A stretch of 33,112 bases of DNA. It comes from Cryobacterium sp. PH31-AA6 (GTDB lineage: Bacteria; Actinomycetota; Actinomycetes; Actinomycetales; Microbacteriaceae). Made by a program: the position numbers and the translations under genes. This document shows, in pieces, positions 16,866-24,630 of this stretch (the first letter of the stretch is position 1; the number at the start of each line of letters is the position of its first letter). The stretch lies in assembly GCF_030063195.1 (NCBI RefSeq), contig NZ_JASISS010000031.1, forward strand, positions 1 through 33,112. Reading direction: 5' to 3'. The notes under the pieces were generated by a model. The model was not told where the DNA came from. It saw only the letters and a list, made by a program, of their open reading frames with translations, and made no database searches.

Positions 16866-17987
16866 CTACGCGAGTAAGCGGGGGGCGGCGCTCGGTGCCA
16901 GCCCGATGAACTCGCGGGCGGAGTGGAGAAGGAACGGGATGCCCTCCTCGAGCGACGGCCCAAAGAGAACGTCGTCGGGGCGCTCACCCTTCAACCAGCG
17001 CGTGTAAATCGCCTCGCAGAAAATCGATGCCTTCCACAGGGCCAGGGTCTGATACCAGGGGAGTGCCTCAGTATCGAGCAGCATTCGCTCGCGGTACCGG
17101 GTGATGAGCTGGTCCCGGCTGAGGTATCCGGCTTCTCGGGTGACGGGCGTCAGTTCCATCAGTGTGGGCAGGCTCCCCGGCTCGGCGTAGGTTGCCGTGA
17201 GATAGCCGAGGTCTGCCAGCGGGTCGCCCACCGTGGCCATCTCCCAGTCAAGCACCGCCGTCACCCGGGGTGGCGCATCCGCTGCGAACATGAGGTTGCC
17301 GGTGCGAAAGTCGCCGTGGATGACGGCGGCCGATTGGCTCTCCGGAATGTTCCGTTGCAGCCAAGCTCCGATGCGCTCGACATCGGGCAGGTTTCTCGTG
17401 GTGTTGACGTCCCACAACGCTCCGAAGCGCTCGACCTGCCGTTGCAGGTATCCGTCGGGGCGGCCGAAGGTGGCCAGGGGGCCACCGGTGACGTCGATTT
17501 GGTGGAGCTGCACGAGCGTGTCGACGACCGCGGCGCTCGTGGCTGCACGCTGCCCGGGGGAATTCAGGGCGAGTGGAATCCGGTCGGTGATGATGGTGCC
17601 CGGGATGAACGACATGACATAGAACGGCACACCGAGAACCGACTCATCCTGGCAGACGGCGAGAATCTCGGGCACCGGGAATCCCTGGGCGGCGACGAGA
17701 TGCTGGATGCGGGCCTCCCGCACCATATCGTGCGTTGACCTCGGCAGCGGGGGACGGGGCCCTCGCCGCAAGATCAAGACGTCACGGCCCCGATGGATGC
17801 GATAGGTCACGTTGGACTGCCCGTCGCCGATGCGACACCAGGAGATCGGCCCGGTGCCGAGGCTCTGGGAATCCAGAAACGCGGTGACCGCATCCACAAT
17901 CAACAGCGGCGGTGAGGACAGCGCGGCCGCGGTTGCCCGGGTGGCCACCACTTCGACGCCATCCGGGACGCTCCGCATCACGGGCAT
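16866..17987 (-). CDS. APH-fold phosphotransferase, ACAD10/LvaA-like
   Basis: This 373-aa kinase of the aminoglycoside phosphotransferase superfamily belongs to the branch that partners acyl-CoA dehydrogenases. It carries the Brenner motif IHGDFRTGNLMF (H224, D226, N231) and the Mg-binding VLDWEMATVGDP (D247). The ATP region reads GDGQSNVTYRI ... VLILRRGP, with Arg where Lys is usual, as in related proteins. I chose ATG 17987 because it overlaps the dehydrogenase stop (TGATG). In mammals ACAD10/11 fuse this kinase to a dehydrogenase, and in Pseudomonas putida LvaA phosphorylates the 4-hydroxyl of 4-hydroxyvaleryl-CoA. By context this protein probably phosphorylates a hydroxyacyl-CoA. No antibiotic resistance is implied. 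It is the last gene of the operon. Confidence 0.85.
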   Translation of the reverse strand: MPVMRSVPDGVEVVATRATAAALSSPPLLIVDAVTAFLDSQSLGTGPISWCRIGDGQSNVTYRIHRGRDVLILRRGPRPPLPRSTHDMVREARIQHLVAAQGFPVPEILAVCQDESVLGVPFYVMSFIPGTIITDRIPLALNSPGQRAATSAAVVDTLVQLHQIDVTGGPLATFGRPDGYLQRQVERFGALWDVNTTRNLPDVERIGAWLQRNIPESQSAAVIHGDFRTGNLMFAADAPPRVTAVLDWEMATVGDPLADLGYLTATYAEPGSLPTLMELTPVTREAGYLSRDQLITRYRERMLLDTEALPWYQTLALWKASIFCEAIYTRWLKGERPDDVLFGPSLEEGIPFLLHSAREFIGLAPSAAPRLLA

Positions 17988-19252
17988 CACAGCTTTTCCC
18001 CCACGACTGCGGCATCCCAGTCGAATTCTGACTCGGCATCCACGTCGGCCAGGTATGGAGCGCCCGCAGCGACCTCTGTGGCACGGTGTGCCGAGGCGCG
18101 ACGGGAGATTGCCCATTTGTGGGTCTCGTTGGAACCGTCGTAAATGCGAAACGGCCGCACCGCGCTGAGATACCCGGCCAGTGGCAGTGCGTCGGATACG
18201 CCGTCGCCGCCGCAGAGCTGGATGGCCCGGTCGATCACCCGGTAGATCGCCTCGGAACAGTGCACCTTGGCCACCGACGACAGCGCTGACCCCGCTTTGG
18301 AATCCGACGCGAGCAAGGCGCCGGTCGTCTCGATGATGGCATTCGAGGTTTCAATGTCGATGACGCACTGAGCGATCAGTTCCTGGGCCAGACCCAGGTC
18401 TTTCAGCGGCGACCCGAAGATCTCGCGGCGCTCGGCACGATCCAGCGCGATGTCGAGCGACCTTCTGGCCAGACCCAACCACCGCATGCAGTGGGTGAGC
18501 CGCGCGGGTCCGAGGCGCACCTGAGCGTAGGTGAAACCGCGGCCCACCTCTCCCAGAACCGCGTCCTCGGCCACAACGCAGCCATCGAAGTGCACGTGCG
18601 GATGCCCGCCGCTGATCGCCCGATCAGCGGTGTGGATCATTTTTCCGAGCCGAACACCCGGGTTGGTCATGTCGACGAGGAACATGGTGGCGCCGGCGGG
18701 GGAGTCGCCGTGACCTCCGGTGCGTGCCATGACGATGCAGAAGTCGGCATCCTCCGCACTGCTCGTGAATCGCTTGTGTCCGGTGATTGACCAGCCGCCG
18801 TCAACCTTGGTCGCGAGGGTCTGGAGTGCGGCCGGATCGGAGCCTGCGCCCGGGTGCGGCTCAGTCATGGCGAAACAGGATCGCGACGTTCCGGCCGCCA
18901 GCGGCACCAGATAGCGTTGTTTCTGGGCGTCCGAGGCAATGAGACCCAGCATGTGCATATTGCCTTCGTCCGGGGCCTGGCAGTTGAGAACTGACGCTCC
19001 AATCGGTGAGTAGCCGCACTCCTGAAAGATCGGGGACCAATACTCCAGGGGCACACCCTGGCCGCCATAGTCACGGGATACGTGGGGGGCGAACACTCCC
19101 GCAGTTTTGGCCTCGGCCTGCAACCGCTCGCGGGTCGCGTTGCTGAAGCGCTCGCCGGGTCGTGGCTCGGCCGGTATCACGACGTCGCGGATGAAGGCGC
19201 GCGTGCGCATTCGCAATTCTTCGTACTCTGCGGGGAGGGAGTGGTGAGGCAT
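17987..19252 (-). CDS. Acyl-CoA dehydrogenase, ACAD11/LvaC-like
   Basis: This 421-aa flavoprotein has the full acyl-CoA dehydrogenase fold. CFAMTEPHPGAGSDP and the beta-domain GGWSITGHKRFTSSAEDAD are intact. The C-terminal helices include QLCGGDGVSDALPLAGYLSAVRPFRIYDGSNETHKW. At the position of the catalytic Glu of classical dehydrogenases (IYEGT) there is an Asp, D372 (IYDGS), as in ACAD10/11-type enzymes. Translational coupling to the kinase supports a joint reaction: removal of a 4-phospho group to give an enoyl-CoA. That activity is inferred from the lva and ACAD11 pathways. GGAAAGGA precedes the start, and 92 bp separate it from the SDR stop. Confidence 0.88.
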   Translation of the reverse strand: MPHHSLPAEYEELRMRTRAFIRDVVIPAEPRPGERFSNATRERLQAEAKTAGVFAPHVSRDYGGQGVPLEYWSPIFQECGYSPIGASVLNCQAPDEGNMHMLGLIASDAQKQRYLVPLAAGTSRSCFAMTEPHPGAGSDPAALQTLATKVDGGWSITGHKRFTSSAEDADFCIVMARTGGHGDSPAGATMFLVDMTNPGVRLGKMIHTADRAISGGHPHVHFDGCVVAEDAVLGEVGRGFTYAQVRLGPARLTHCMRWLGLARRSLDIALDRAERREIFGSPLKDLGLAQELIAQCVIDIETSNAIIETTGALLASDSKAGSALSSVAKVHCSEAIYRVIDRAIQLCGGDGVSDALPLAGYLSAVRPFRIYDGSNETHKWAISRRASAHRATEVAAGAPYLADVDAESEFDWDAAVVGEKL

Positions 19253-19344
19253 GGGGGCTGTCCTTTCCCGGCCGTAGGGAACCGATACGGCGGGTGGTCG
19301 ATGGAGCGGATGAGACGGGGGTGAGGGCCGAGCGCGCCGAACTG

Positions 19345-20160
19345 TCAGGCGGTGCCGCCGACGCTCAACAGCCCGCCGTCGAGGGTGAGGGTCTGGCCGG
19401 TGATCCAGGACGCATCTGTGGAAGCCAGAAAGGCCACGGCGCCGGCGACGTCTTCGGGGGTACCGAGCCGTTTCAACGGGTATTGCGCGGCCACTTCGTC
19501 TTCTCTGCCCTGGTAGAGGGCCTGTGCGAACTGCGTTTTGACGACCGCCGGCGCCACCGCGTTGACCCGAATGCTGGGCCCGAGTTCCCCGGCGAGGGTG
19601 CGAGTGAGGTGCGCGATGGCGGCCTTGCTGATTCCGTAGAATCCGATTCCCGGGCTGGGGGTCTGCCCGCTCACCGACGACAGGTTGACGACGGAGCCAC
19701 CGCCGCGGGCAAAATCGAGGCCCTCGTGGCGGTAGGCGCCCTGAATCCAGGCGAGCGTGGCGAACAGATTGACCTCCATGATCTTGCGTCCGGCATCCGC
19801 GTCCAGGTCCATCAGCGGACCGTAGACCGGATTGATCCCGGCGTTGTTCACGAGGATGTCCACGGGGCCGAATTCTCTGGCGACGGTGTCGAAGACCTCG
19901 CGGCGGTGGTCGCCGTCGTCGGCCTTGCCCGCGATGGCGATCACGGACCCTGCGGGAAAGGTGGCCGCGGCCTCCTCCAGCGGTTGGGCATGGCGCGCCG
20001 TGATTGCGACCCGGGCGCCTTCGGTGACCAACCGCCGGGCGATGGCCAGGCCGATGCCGCGGCTGGCTCCGGTGACGATTGCGACCTTGCCGCGGAGTCG
20101 ATAAGCCTGCACTCCGGAGTCGTCTGTGCTGTTCTCGGTCATGACGTCGATGATGGTCAC
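19345..20160 (-). CDS. Short-chain dehydrogenase/reductase (SDR), FabG/LvaD-like
   Basis: This classical SDR of 271 aa has TGASRGIG (cofactor loop), VNNAGI, the active-site Ser in LSSVSG, and YGISK with the catalytic Tyr and Lys. The C-terminus GQTLTLDGGL is usual for the family. GTG at 20160 is preferred because GGGAGG lies 6 nt upstream; the ATG at 20142 is too far from it. The longer open frame to 20442 runs through the TetR operator and into the regulator gene and is rejected. It is the first gene of the SDR/ACAD/kinase operon. In the lva pathway an SDR (LvaD) reduces levulinyl-CoA to 4-hydroxyvaleryl-CoA, so a keto-acyl-CoA reductase role fits here. The real substrate is unknown. Confidence 0.88.
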   Translation of the reverse strand: MTIIDVMTENSTDDSGVQAYRLRGKVAIVTGASRGIGLAIARRLVTEGARVAITARHAQPLEEAAATFPAGSVIAIAGKADDGDHRREVFDTVAREFGPVDILVNNAGINPVYGPLMDLDADAGRKIMEVNLFATLAWIQGAYRHEGLDFARGGGSVVNLSSVSGQTPSPGIGFYGISKAAIAHLTRTLAGELGPSIRVNAVAPAVVKTQFAQALYQGREDEVAAQYPLKRLGTPEDVAGAVAFLASTDASWITGQTLTLDGGLLSVGGTA

Positions 20161-20206
20161 GCCCTCCCTCCCCGCCTCATCGCGGGGAACAGGTACCTGA
20201 GCTGTA

Positions 20207-20228
20207 CTACCGAGCGAGCGCTCGGTAG
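20207..20228. promoter_or_regulatory. TetR-type operator palindrome
   Basis: CTACCGAG (20207-20214) and CTCGGTAG (20221-20228) are perfect inverted repeats around a 6-bp CGAGCG spacer. The site lies between the divergent SDR operon and tetR, so the neighbouring TetR protein is the likely ligand and may also autoregulate. Confidence 0.75.
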
Positions 20229-20305
20229 GCTCAGTCTGTGGGCGCGGTGTGCGTCGTGTCAAGCGTGACTCCAGGGTTGAGTGGCACTGAGAGCGAGGAG
20301 CAGGA

Positions 20306-20938
20306 ATGGAAGATCGGTCGAGTGCGATCGAGAACAGCGTGGTTCCGTGGCGACAGTACGATGCCTCGGCCCTGCCGCCGCTCCTGAAGGTGGCACTGGA
20401 CTGTTTTGTCGAGCACGGATACCACGGCACGACGATCCGCACCGTGGCGCAGCGAAACGGACTTTCCGTGCCCGGCCTCTATCACCACTACCCGTCGAAA
20501 CAGGCTCTGCTTGTCTCCATTGCGCAGTTTGCGATGGAGGATCTACTTCGCAGGAGTAAGGCAGCCCTGACCGAGGCGGGCACCTCCGCCGAGGAGGGTT
20601 TGCGTCTGTTGGTGGAGTGCCTGGTGCTCTTTCACGCGCACCGCAGCGACGTGGCCTTCATCGCCGCGAGTGAAATCAGAAGTCTGGAGGAGAGCGCCCG
20701 TGCGGAGCACATCGCGTCGCGGGACGAGCAGCAGCGCATGGTGGATGACGTCATTTTCCGAGGAAGTGCCGAGGGGCTCTTCGCAACCGAGTATCCGCGA
20801 GAAACCAGCCGGGCGATCGTCACCATGTGCACGGGTGTCGCCCAGTGGTATCGCCCCGACGGCGCGCTGAGCCCTGAGGAACTCGCGCACCGCTATGTGG
20901 CGATCGCGCGAGCCGCGCTCGGGCAAGCAAGCCGGTAG
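20306..20938 (+). CDS. TetR-family transcriptional regulator
   Basis: This 210-aa regulator has an N-terminal helix-turn-helix (about residues 26-70: ALDCFVEHGYHGTTIRTVAQRNGLSVPGLYHHYPSKQALL). The C-terminal all-helical half resembles the ligand and dimerisation domains of actinobacterial fatty-acid or acyl-CoA sensing TetR proteins. GAGGAGCAGG lies directly before the ATG. It is divergent from the SDR/ACAD/kinase operon, with a 22-bp palindrome in the shared promoter region. It probably represses that operon and is released by a CoA thioester or free-acid ligand, which is an inference from context. Confidence 0.9.
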   Translation: MEDRSSAIENSVVPWRQYDASALPPLLKVALDCFVEHGYHGTTIRTVAQRNGLSVPGLYHHYPSKQALLVSIAQFAMEDLLRRSKAALTEAGTSAEEGLRLLVECLVLFHAHRSDVAFIAASEIRSLEESARAEHIASRDEQQRMVDDVIFRGSAEGLFATEYPRETSRAIVTMCTGVAQWYRPDGALSPEELAHRYVAIARAALGQASR

Positions 20939-21015
20939 GACACCACGGTCCGCCGAGGACGAGCAGGGCGAGGGCGCCCTGGTATCCGGCCGGTCGGGCA
21001 CTATCTGCACTTTGC

Positions 21016-21044
21016 TTGACGGGCACAAGACACGGGTGCTAAAC
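21016..21044 (+). promoter_or_regulatory. Putative promoter of the GH16 gene
   Basis: TTGACG (21016-21021) and CTAAAC (21039-21044) are 17 bp apart. The -10 is weak, but the paired operators start 3 bp downstream, where a repressor would block initiation. Confidence 0.4.
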
Positions 21045-21046
21045 AG

Positions 21047-21085
21047 TGAGAGAGCGCTCTCTCAAGCTCGAGAGAGCGCTTTCTC
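21047..21085 (+). promoter_or_regulatory. Two LacI-type operators upstream of GH16
   Basis: Site 1 (21047-21064) is a perfect 18-bp palindrome, TGAGAGAGCGCTCTCTCA. Site 2 (21070-21085), GAGAGAGCGCTTTCTC, has one mismatched pair. Their centres are 22 bp apart, about two helical turns. The central AGCGCT is typical of LacI-family operators for glucoside and glucan utilisation in Actinobacteria. No LacI gene lies in this window. Confidence 0.7.
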
Positions 21086-21112
21086 TTGCTCCACAAAGAA
21101 ACGAGTTCAACG

Positions 21113-22033
21113 ATGAAGTTACGCTCACACTACAAAGTCGCCGCTGTCGTCGCGGCCACGGTTGCTGTTGCCATCGCCGTGGTGCCTTCTGCTGCGACAT
21201 CCGCCCAGGCCGCGCTTCCGGCCACCCCGCCGGGGTGGACGCTCGCCTGGAGCGACGACTTCAACGGGGCGGCAGGAACCGGCGTCGACACCGGCAACTG
21301 GTTGTATGACGTCGGCACAAGCTATCCGGGAGGTGCCGCCAACTGGGGCACAGGCGAGGTGGAGACAATGACATCGTCCACGGCCAACGTGTTCCAGGAC
21401 GGCAAGGGCAACCTCAACATCAAACCCATCCGCGACACCCGAAAGAACTGGACCTCAGGTCGCATCGAAACCCAGCGCACAGACTTCCAGCCCGATCAGG
21501 GAAAGGTTCTGGCGGTCGAGGCCCGCATCCAGATGCCGAACGTCACCGGGGCCGCTGCCCAAGGTTACTGGCCCGCATTCTGGATGCTCGGCGCTCCATT
21601 CCGCGGCAACTACTCGAACTGGCCCTCGGTGGGCGAGATTGACATCATGGAGAACGTCAACGGCGTGAACACTGTCTGGGCGACGTTGCACTGCGGCACG
21701 AGCCCCGGCGGTGCGTGCAACGAGACCACGGGTCTGGGCGGCAGTACGGCCTGCCTGGTTACCACGTGCCAGTCGGCGTTCCATGTCTACCGAGTTGAGT
21801 GGGACCGCAGTGGGGCGAGCGAACAGATTCGTTGGTCCGTGGACGGCGTTGTTTACCACACCGTCAATCAGGGCGATGTAGATGCCACGACGTGGGCCAA
21901 TGCCACGGGCCACGGCTTCTTCATCATCCTCAATGTGGCGATTGGCGGCAGCTGGCCGGGGCGTCCCGGTGGGCTGACCCAGTCTGGTGTTCCCATGCTC
22001 GTTGACTACGTTTCGGTCTATAAGAGCATTTAG
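21113..22033 (+). CDS. Secreted GH16 endo-beta-1,3-glucanase-like glycoside hydrolase
   Basis: This is a 306-aa glycoside hydrolase family 16 enzyme. Residues 1-33 form a Sec signal peptide (hydrophobic core AAVVAATVAVAIAVV, cleavage near A-Q-A). The catalytic block GEIDIMENVN carries E175 (nucleophile), D177 and E180 (acid/base). YWPAFWMLG and SVDGVVYHTV are normal for laminarinase-type members. No carbohydrate-binding module is attached. The start at 21113 gives the signal peptide; the earlier ATG at 21086 adds nine residues. It probably cleaves beta-1,3- or mixed-linkage glucans outside the cell. Two palindromic operators upstream suggest control by an unlinked LacI-family repressor, so expression is probably sugar-inducible. 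Confidence 0.9.
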   Translation: MKLRSHYKVAAVVAATVAVAIAVVPSAATSAQAALPATPPGWTLAWSDDFNGAAGTGVDTGNWLYDVGTSYPGGAANWGTGEVETMTSSTANVFQDGKGNLNIKPIRDTRKNWTSGRIETQRTDFQPDQGKVLAVEARIQMPNVTGAAAQGYWPAFWMLGAPFRGNYSNWPSVGEIDIMENVNGVNTVWATLHCGTSPGGACNETTGLGGSTACLVTTCQSAFHVYRVEWDRSGASEQIRWSVDGVVYHTVNQGDVDATTWANATGHGFFIILNVAIGGSWPGRPGGLTQSGVPMLVDYVSVYKSI

Positions 22034-22067
22034 ATAGAGGAGCCTTGAGGCTCTTCCCCCGGGAGGG

Positions 22068-22093
22068 GGGCGGCCCAGTTTTTGGGGCCGCCC
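22068..22093 (+). terminator. Terminator after GH16 gene
   Basis: GGGCGGCCC (22068-22076) pairs with GGGCCGCCC (22085-22093) around an 8-nt T-rich loop. It starts 35 bp after the GH16 stop. The tail is not U-rich. A smaller hairpin (GAGCC/GGCTC) precedes it. Confidence 0.7.
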
Positions 22094-22119
22094 GCCTCCA
22101 GTTTGTGCTCCGCTCTACG

Positions 22120-22365
22120 TCACTTTCCGAGGAGACCTGGTGGCCATGACCGTTCGTATGGATCTGCCTGCCCTGGCCACTCTGGGCGACACTTCTCGCC
22201 GGCTCCACCTTCATGGTTGACGTCGACGCCGTCGGGGTCAGCGTGGCCACCGTCGTTGCCATCGTCCGGTGTGGCCGCCTCGGTACCCGGAGTCCCTTCT
22301 GCGAACTCGGATTCGGGTGCTTCCGGGGAGCCGAGTGTGTCCTTGGCATGGGTTGACTGGAACGT
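22120..22365 (-). pseudogene. Degraded PepSY-type C-terminal fragment
   Basis: The 487-bp gap 22034-22520 holds no intact gene. One minus-strand frame, open from 22365 to a TGA at 22120-22122, lacks any start codon and is preceded by an in-frame TGA. It encodes SPEAPESEFAEGTPGTEAATPDDGNDGGHADPDGVDVNHEGG. Asp/Gly/His-rich DDG-xGGHxDPxGxxxNHxF tails like this end many actinobacterial PepSY-domain proteins, which often sit beside two-component systems, as here. The PepSY repeats themselves are absent. The identification is by tail resemblance only. Nothing else is apparent in the gap apart from the GH16 terminator and the response-regulator leader. Confidence 0.35.
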
Positions 22366-22520
22366 TCACGACTCTCCCCGTGCCGGGTAAGAGACCGATG
22401 AGTGCGGCCGGCAGCAAGCTGAGCCGGGTAGCGGGCGAGGCTTAGCGTCTCCTTACCTAATGGTGGGATGCTGAATGTGCCGATGGCGCGTGTCCCGGTT
22501 CGTCGGTTGAGGGAGAGCAG

Positions 22521-23225
22521 ATGAAGGTACTTCTCGTCGAAGACGAAGCCGCCATGGTCGACGCGTTGCAGCGCGGGTTGACGGCGGAGGGCTTCGTGAC
22601 GGAAGCGGCAATGAACGGCGTTGACGGCCTGTGGATGGCAGAAGAGAACGATTTCGACGTCATCATCCTCGACATCATGCTCCCGGGGTTATCCGGCTAC
22701 GAAGTCTGTCGGAGGTTGCGTGCGGGGGGTTCAACGGTTCCGATCTTGATGCTGACGGCCAAGGACGGCGAATACGACGAAGCGGACGCTCTGGACCTGG
22801 GCGCGGATGACTTCTTGTCCAAACCCTTCTCGTTCGTTGTCTTGCTCGCTCGCCTCCGAGCGCTCTTGCGTCGGGCGCCCAGTGATCGCGAGCCCGTGCT
22901 CACGGCGGGCAGCATCCGGCTGGACCCGGCGGCCCGGCGCTGTTGGTCCGGGGAGGAGGAGGTCACCCTCACGGCCCGTGAATTCTCACTGGCAGAGTTC
23001 ATGATCCGTCGAAAAGGTCAGGTGGTGAGCCGCAATACGATCGCCGAGCATGTGTGGGATTCGGAGCTGGATATCGACTCGAACGTGATTGAGGTTTACA
23101 TCGGGTATCTGCGTCGCAAACTTGGCGACAACCGCAGGAGAGGCATCATCGAAACGGTTCGCGGGATCGGGTACCGACTCATGGACACGGCCGAGGAGAG
23201 CGCCGATGCTATCCGACGGGCATAA
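22521..23225 (+). CDS. OmpR/PhoB-family response regulator
   Basis: This is a 234-aa two-component response regulator. The receiver domain (1-115) has the acidic pair E7/D8, phospho-acceptor D51 (VIILDIMLPG), T79 and K101 (LSKPF). The C-terminal winged helix (about 125-225) has LTAREFSLAEFMIRRKGQVVSRNTIAEHVWD and VEVYIGYLRRKLG-type recognition features (here VIEVYIGYLRRKLG). GAGGGAGAG precedes the ATG. The sensor kinase gene overlaps its last 20 bp, so the two are co-translated. The targets are unknown. The convergent P-type ATPase and the nearby PepSY remnant hint at envelope or metal stress. Confidence 0.93.
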   Translation: MKVLLVEDEAAMVDALQRGLTAEGFVTEAAMNGVDGLWMAEENDFDVIILDIMLPGLSGYEVCRRLRAGGSTVPILMLTAKDGEYDEADALDLGADDFLSKPFSFVVLLARLRALLRRAPSDREPVLTAGSIRLDPAARRCWSGEEEVTLTAREFSLAEFMIRRKGQVVSRNTIAEHVWDSELDIDSNVIEVYIGYLRRKLGDNRRRGIIETVRGIGYRLMDTAEESADAIRRA

Positions 23226-24615
23226 ACCGAGGCGCTGGTATTCAGGGATCCGGTTTCGGGTGACCCTCACCGCGTCCTTGGTTGTGGCACTCACACTGTT
23301 GGCCAGTGGCATCACTCTTGTGATGCTCCTGCAGCAGTCGCTCATCGCCAGCCTCGACGCGGTCGCCACGGATCGGGCACAGACGGTAGCGTCACTTGCG
23401 GTCACAGGGGACCTGGGCCCTACCGTGACGAACACGGGTTCCGAGAGTTCCCTGGTGCAGGTTGTCGATGCCTCGAATGACGTGGTTGCGGCTACCAGCA
23501 ATATTGACGGGCAGGAGCCGATCCTGGCGCAGCCGCCATCCGCGAGTGAGACCACGGTGCTCAGCCTCGACCGGTTGTCGGCTGGCGACGGCCCCTTTCG
23601 AGTGGTCGCCGTACCGGTGCAGCTGCCCACCGGGAGCGGGTGGGTCTACGTTGCCACGTCGACTATTCAGGTCGATTCCGCCGTGGGGAACCTGGCCGCG
23701 CTCTTCGGTATTGGGCTTCCCCTTGTCCTCGTCATCGTCGTGGGGGCGGTGTGGCGAGCGGTAGGCCAGGTCATTCGCCCGGTCGACGCCATTCGGCGCA
23801 GGGCCTCCGTCATCGGCGGGGAAGACCTATCCCAGCGGGTGCCCGTGCCCGACAGCTCCGATGAGATCGCCAGCCTCGCGGTGACCATGAACGAAATGCT
23901 CGAGCGGCTGGAGGGGGCCGCGCTTCGGCAGCGTCAATTTGTGGGCGACGCCTCGCATGAACTGCGCAGCCCACTGGCGGCACTGCAGGTGCAGGTGGAA
24001 GTCGCGCTGGCCCACCCGGAGGACCCCGGTTCGGCTCTCATCCTGGGAAACGTTCACGGCCAGGTCGTCAGGATGTCGGCGTTGATCGATGATTTGCTCT
24101 TTCTCGCGCGCAGCGTGGAGGGTGCGCCGCGGGGTTCCACCGGTCTTGTCGATCTTGACGATCTTGTCTTGTCGGAACTGCATCGACTGCGCGAGTTGGG
24201 CGGGCCCGCCGTTGAACTTGACGGCGTACGTGCGGCCCGAGTGGAGGGGTCCGAGCGGGATCTGGCCCGGTTGCTGCGCAATCTCGGCGACAATGCGCGT
24301 GACCACGCCCGCTCGCTCGTCTCGATTCGGCTGACAACGACCGAGAAGTCGGCCGAGATCTCGGTGACGGACGACGGCGACGGCATCCGACCGGAGGACC
24401 GAGACCGAGTCTTCGAGCGGTTCACGCGCCTGGATGACGCTCGCAGCCGTACTGATCTGGGCGGTGGGGCCGGGGTGGGTCTGTCCATTGTGAGGCAGAT
24501 CGTGCAGGACCATCACGGCACCGTCAGCATTGAAGACCGGTCGGACTCTCAGGCCGGCGCGGTATTCCTCGTCCGGCTTCCGCTTGCACTCAACGGTGGC
24601 CCATCCCGCTCCTGA
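23206..24615 (+). CDS. Sensor histidine kinase
   Basis: This is a 469-aa membrane sensor kinase. TM1 is at about 18-42, an extracytoplasmic sensor region at about 43-163, TM2 at about 165-185, and a HAMP domain at about 186-240. The HisKA helix has the phospho-acceptor H251 (FVGDASHELRSPLAAL). The ATPase domain has N-box NLGDNARDHA, DDGDGIRPEDRDRVFERF and GGGAGVGLSIV. I chose the ATG at 23206, which overlaps the regulator stop by 20 bp and has GAGGAGAG 6 nt upstream. The open frame begins at 23089, but that extension is the regulator gene in another frame. The ligand is unknown. It converges on the ATPase with only 15 bp between stops. Confidence 0.93.
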   Translation: MLSDGHKPRRWYSGIRFRVTLTASLVVALTLLASGITLVMLLQQSLIASLDAVATDRAQTVASLAVTGDLGPTVTNTGSESSLVQVVDASNDVVAATSNIDGQEPILAQPPSASETTVLSLDRLSAGDGPFRVVAVPVQLPTGSGWVYVATSTIQVDSAVGNLAALFGIGLPLVLVIVVGAVWRAVGQVIRPVDAIRRRASVIGGEDLSQRVPVPDSSDEIASLAVTMNEMLERLEGAALRQRQFVGDASHELRSPLAALQVQVEVALAHPEDPGSALILGNVHGQVVRMSALIDDLLFLARSVEGAPRGSTGLVDLDDLVLSELHRLRELGGPAVELDGVRAARVEGSERDLARLLRNLGDNARDHARSLVSIRLTTTEKSAEISVTDDGDGIRPEDRDRVFERFTRLDDARSRTDLGGGAGVGLSIVRQIVQDHHGTVSIEDRSDSQAGAVFLVRLPLALNGGPSRS

Positions 24616-24630
24616 CCAGACGGCAGCGTG

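Noticed and set aside
19294..20268. A 324-aa plus-strand open frame
   Set aside because: It is antisense to a canonical SDR with all catalytic motifs, has low-complexity composition and no recognisable domain.
22082..22390. A 102-aa plus-strand open frame after the GH16 terminator
   Set aside because: It begins within the terminator hairpin, has no ribosome site and is Ser/Pro-rich; it is antisense to the PepSY-like remnant.
22454..22461. TACCTAAT before the response regulator as a BlaI half-site
   Set aside because: Only one arm is present with no inverted partner at the spacing of the two good sites; a chance match is likely.
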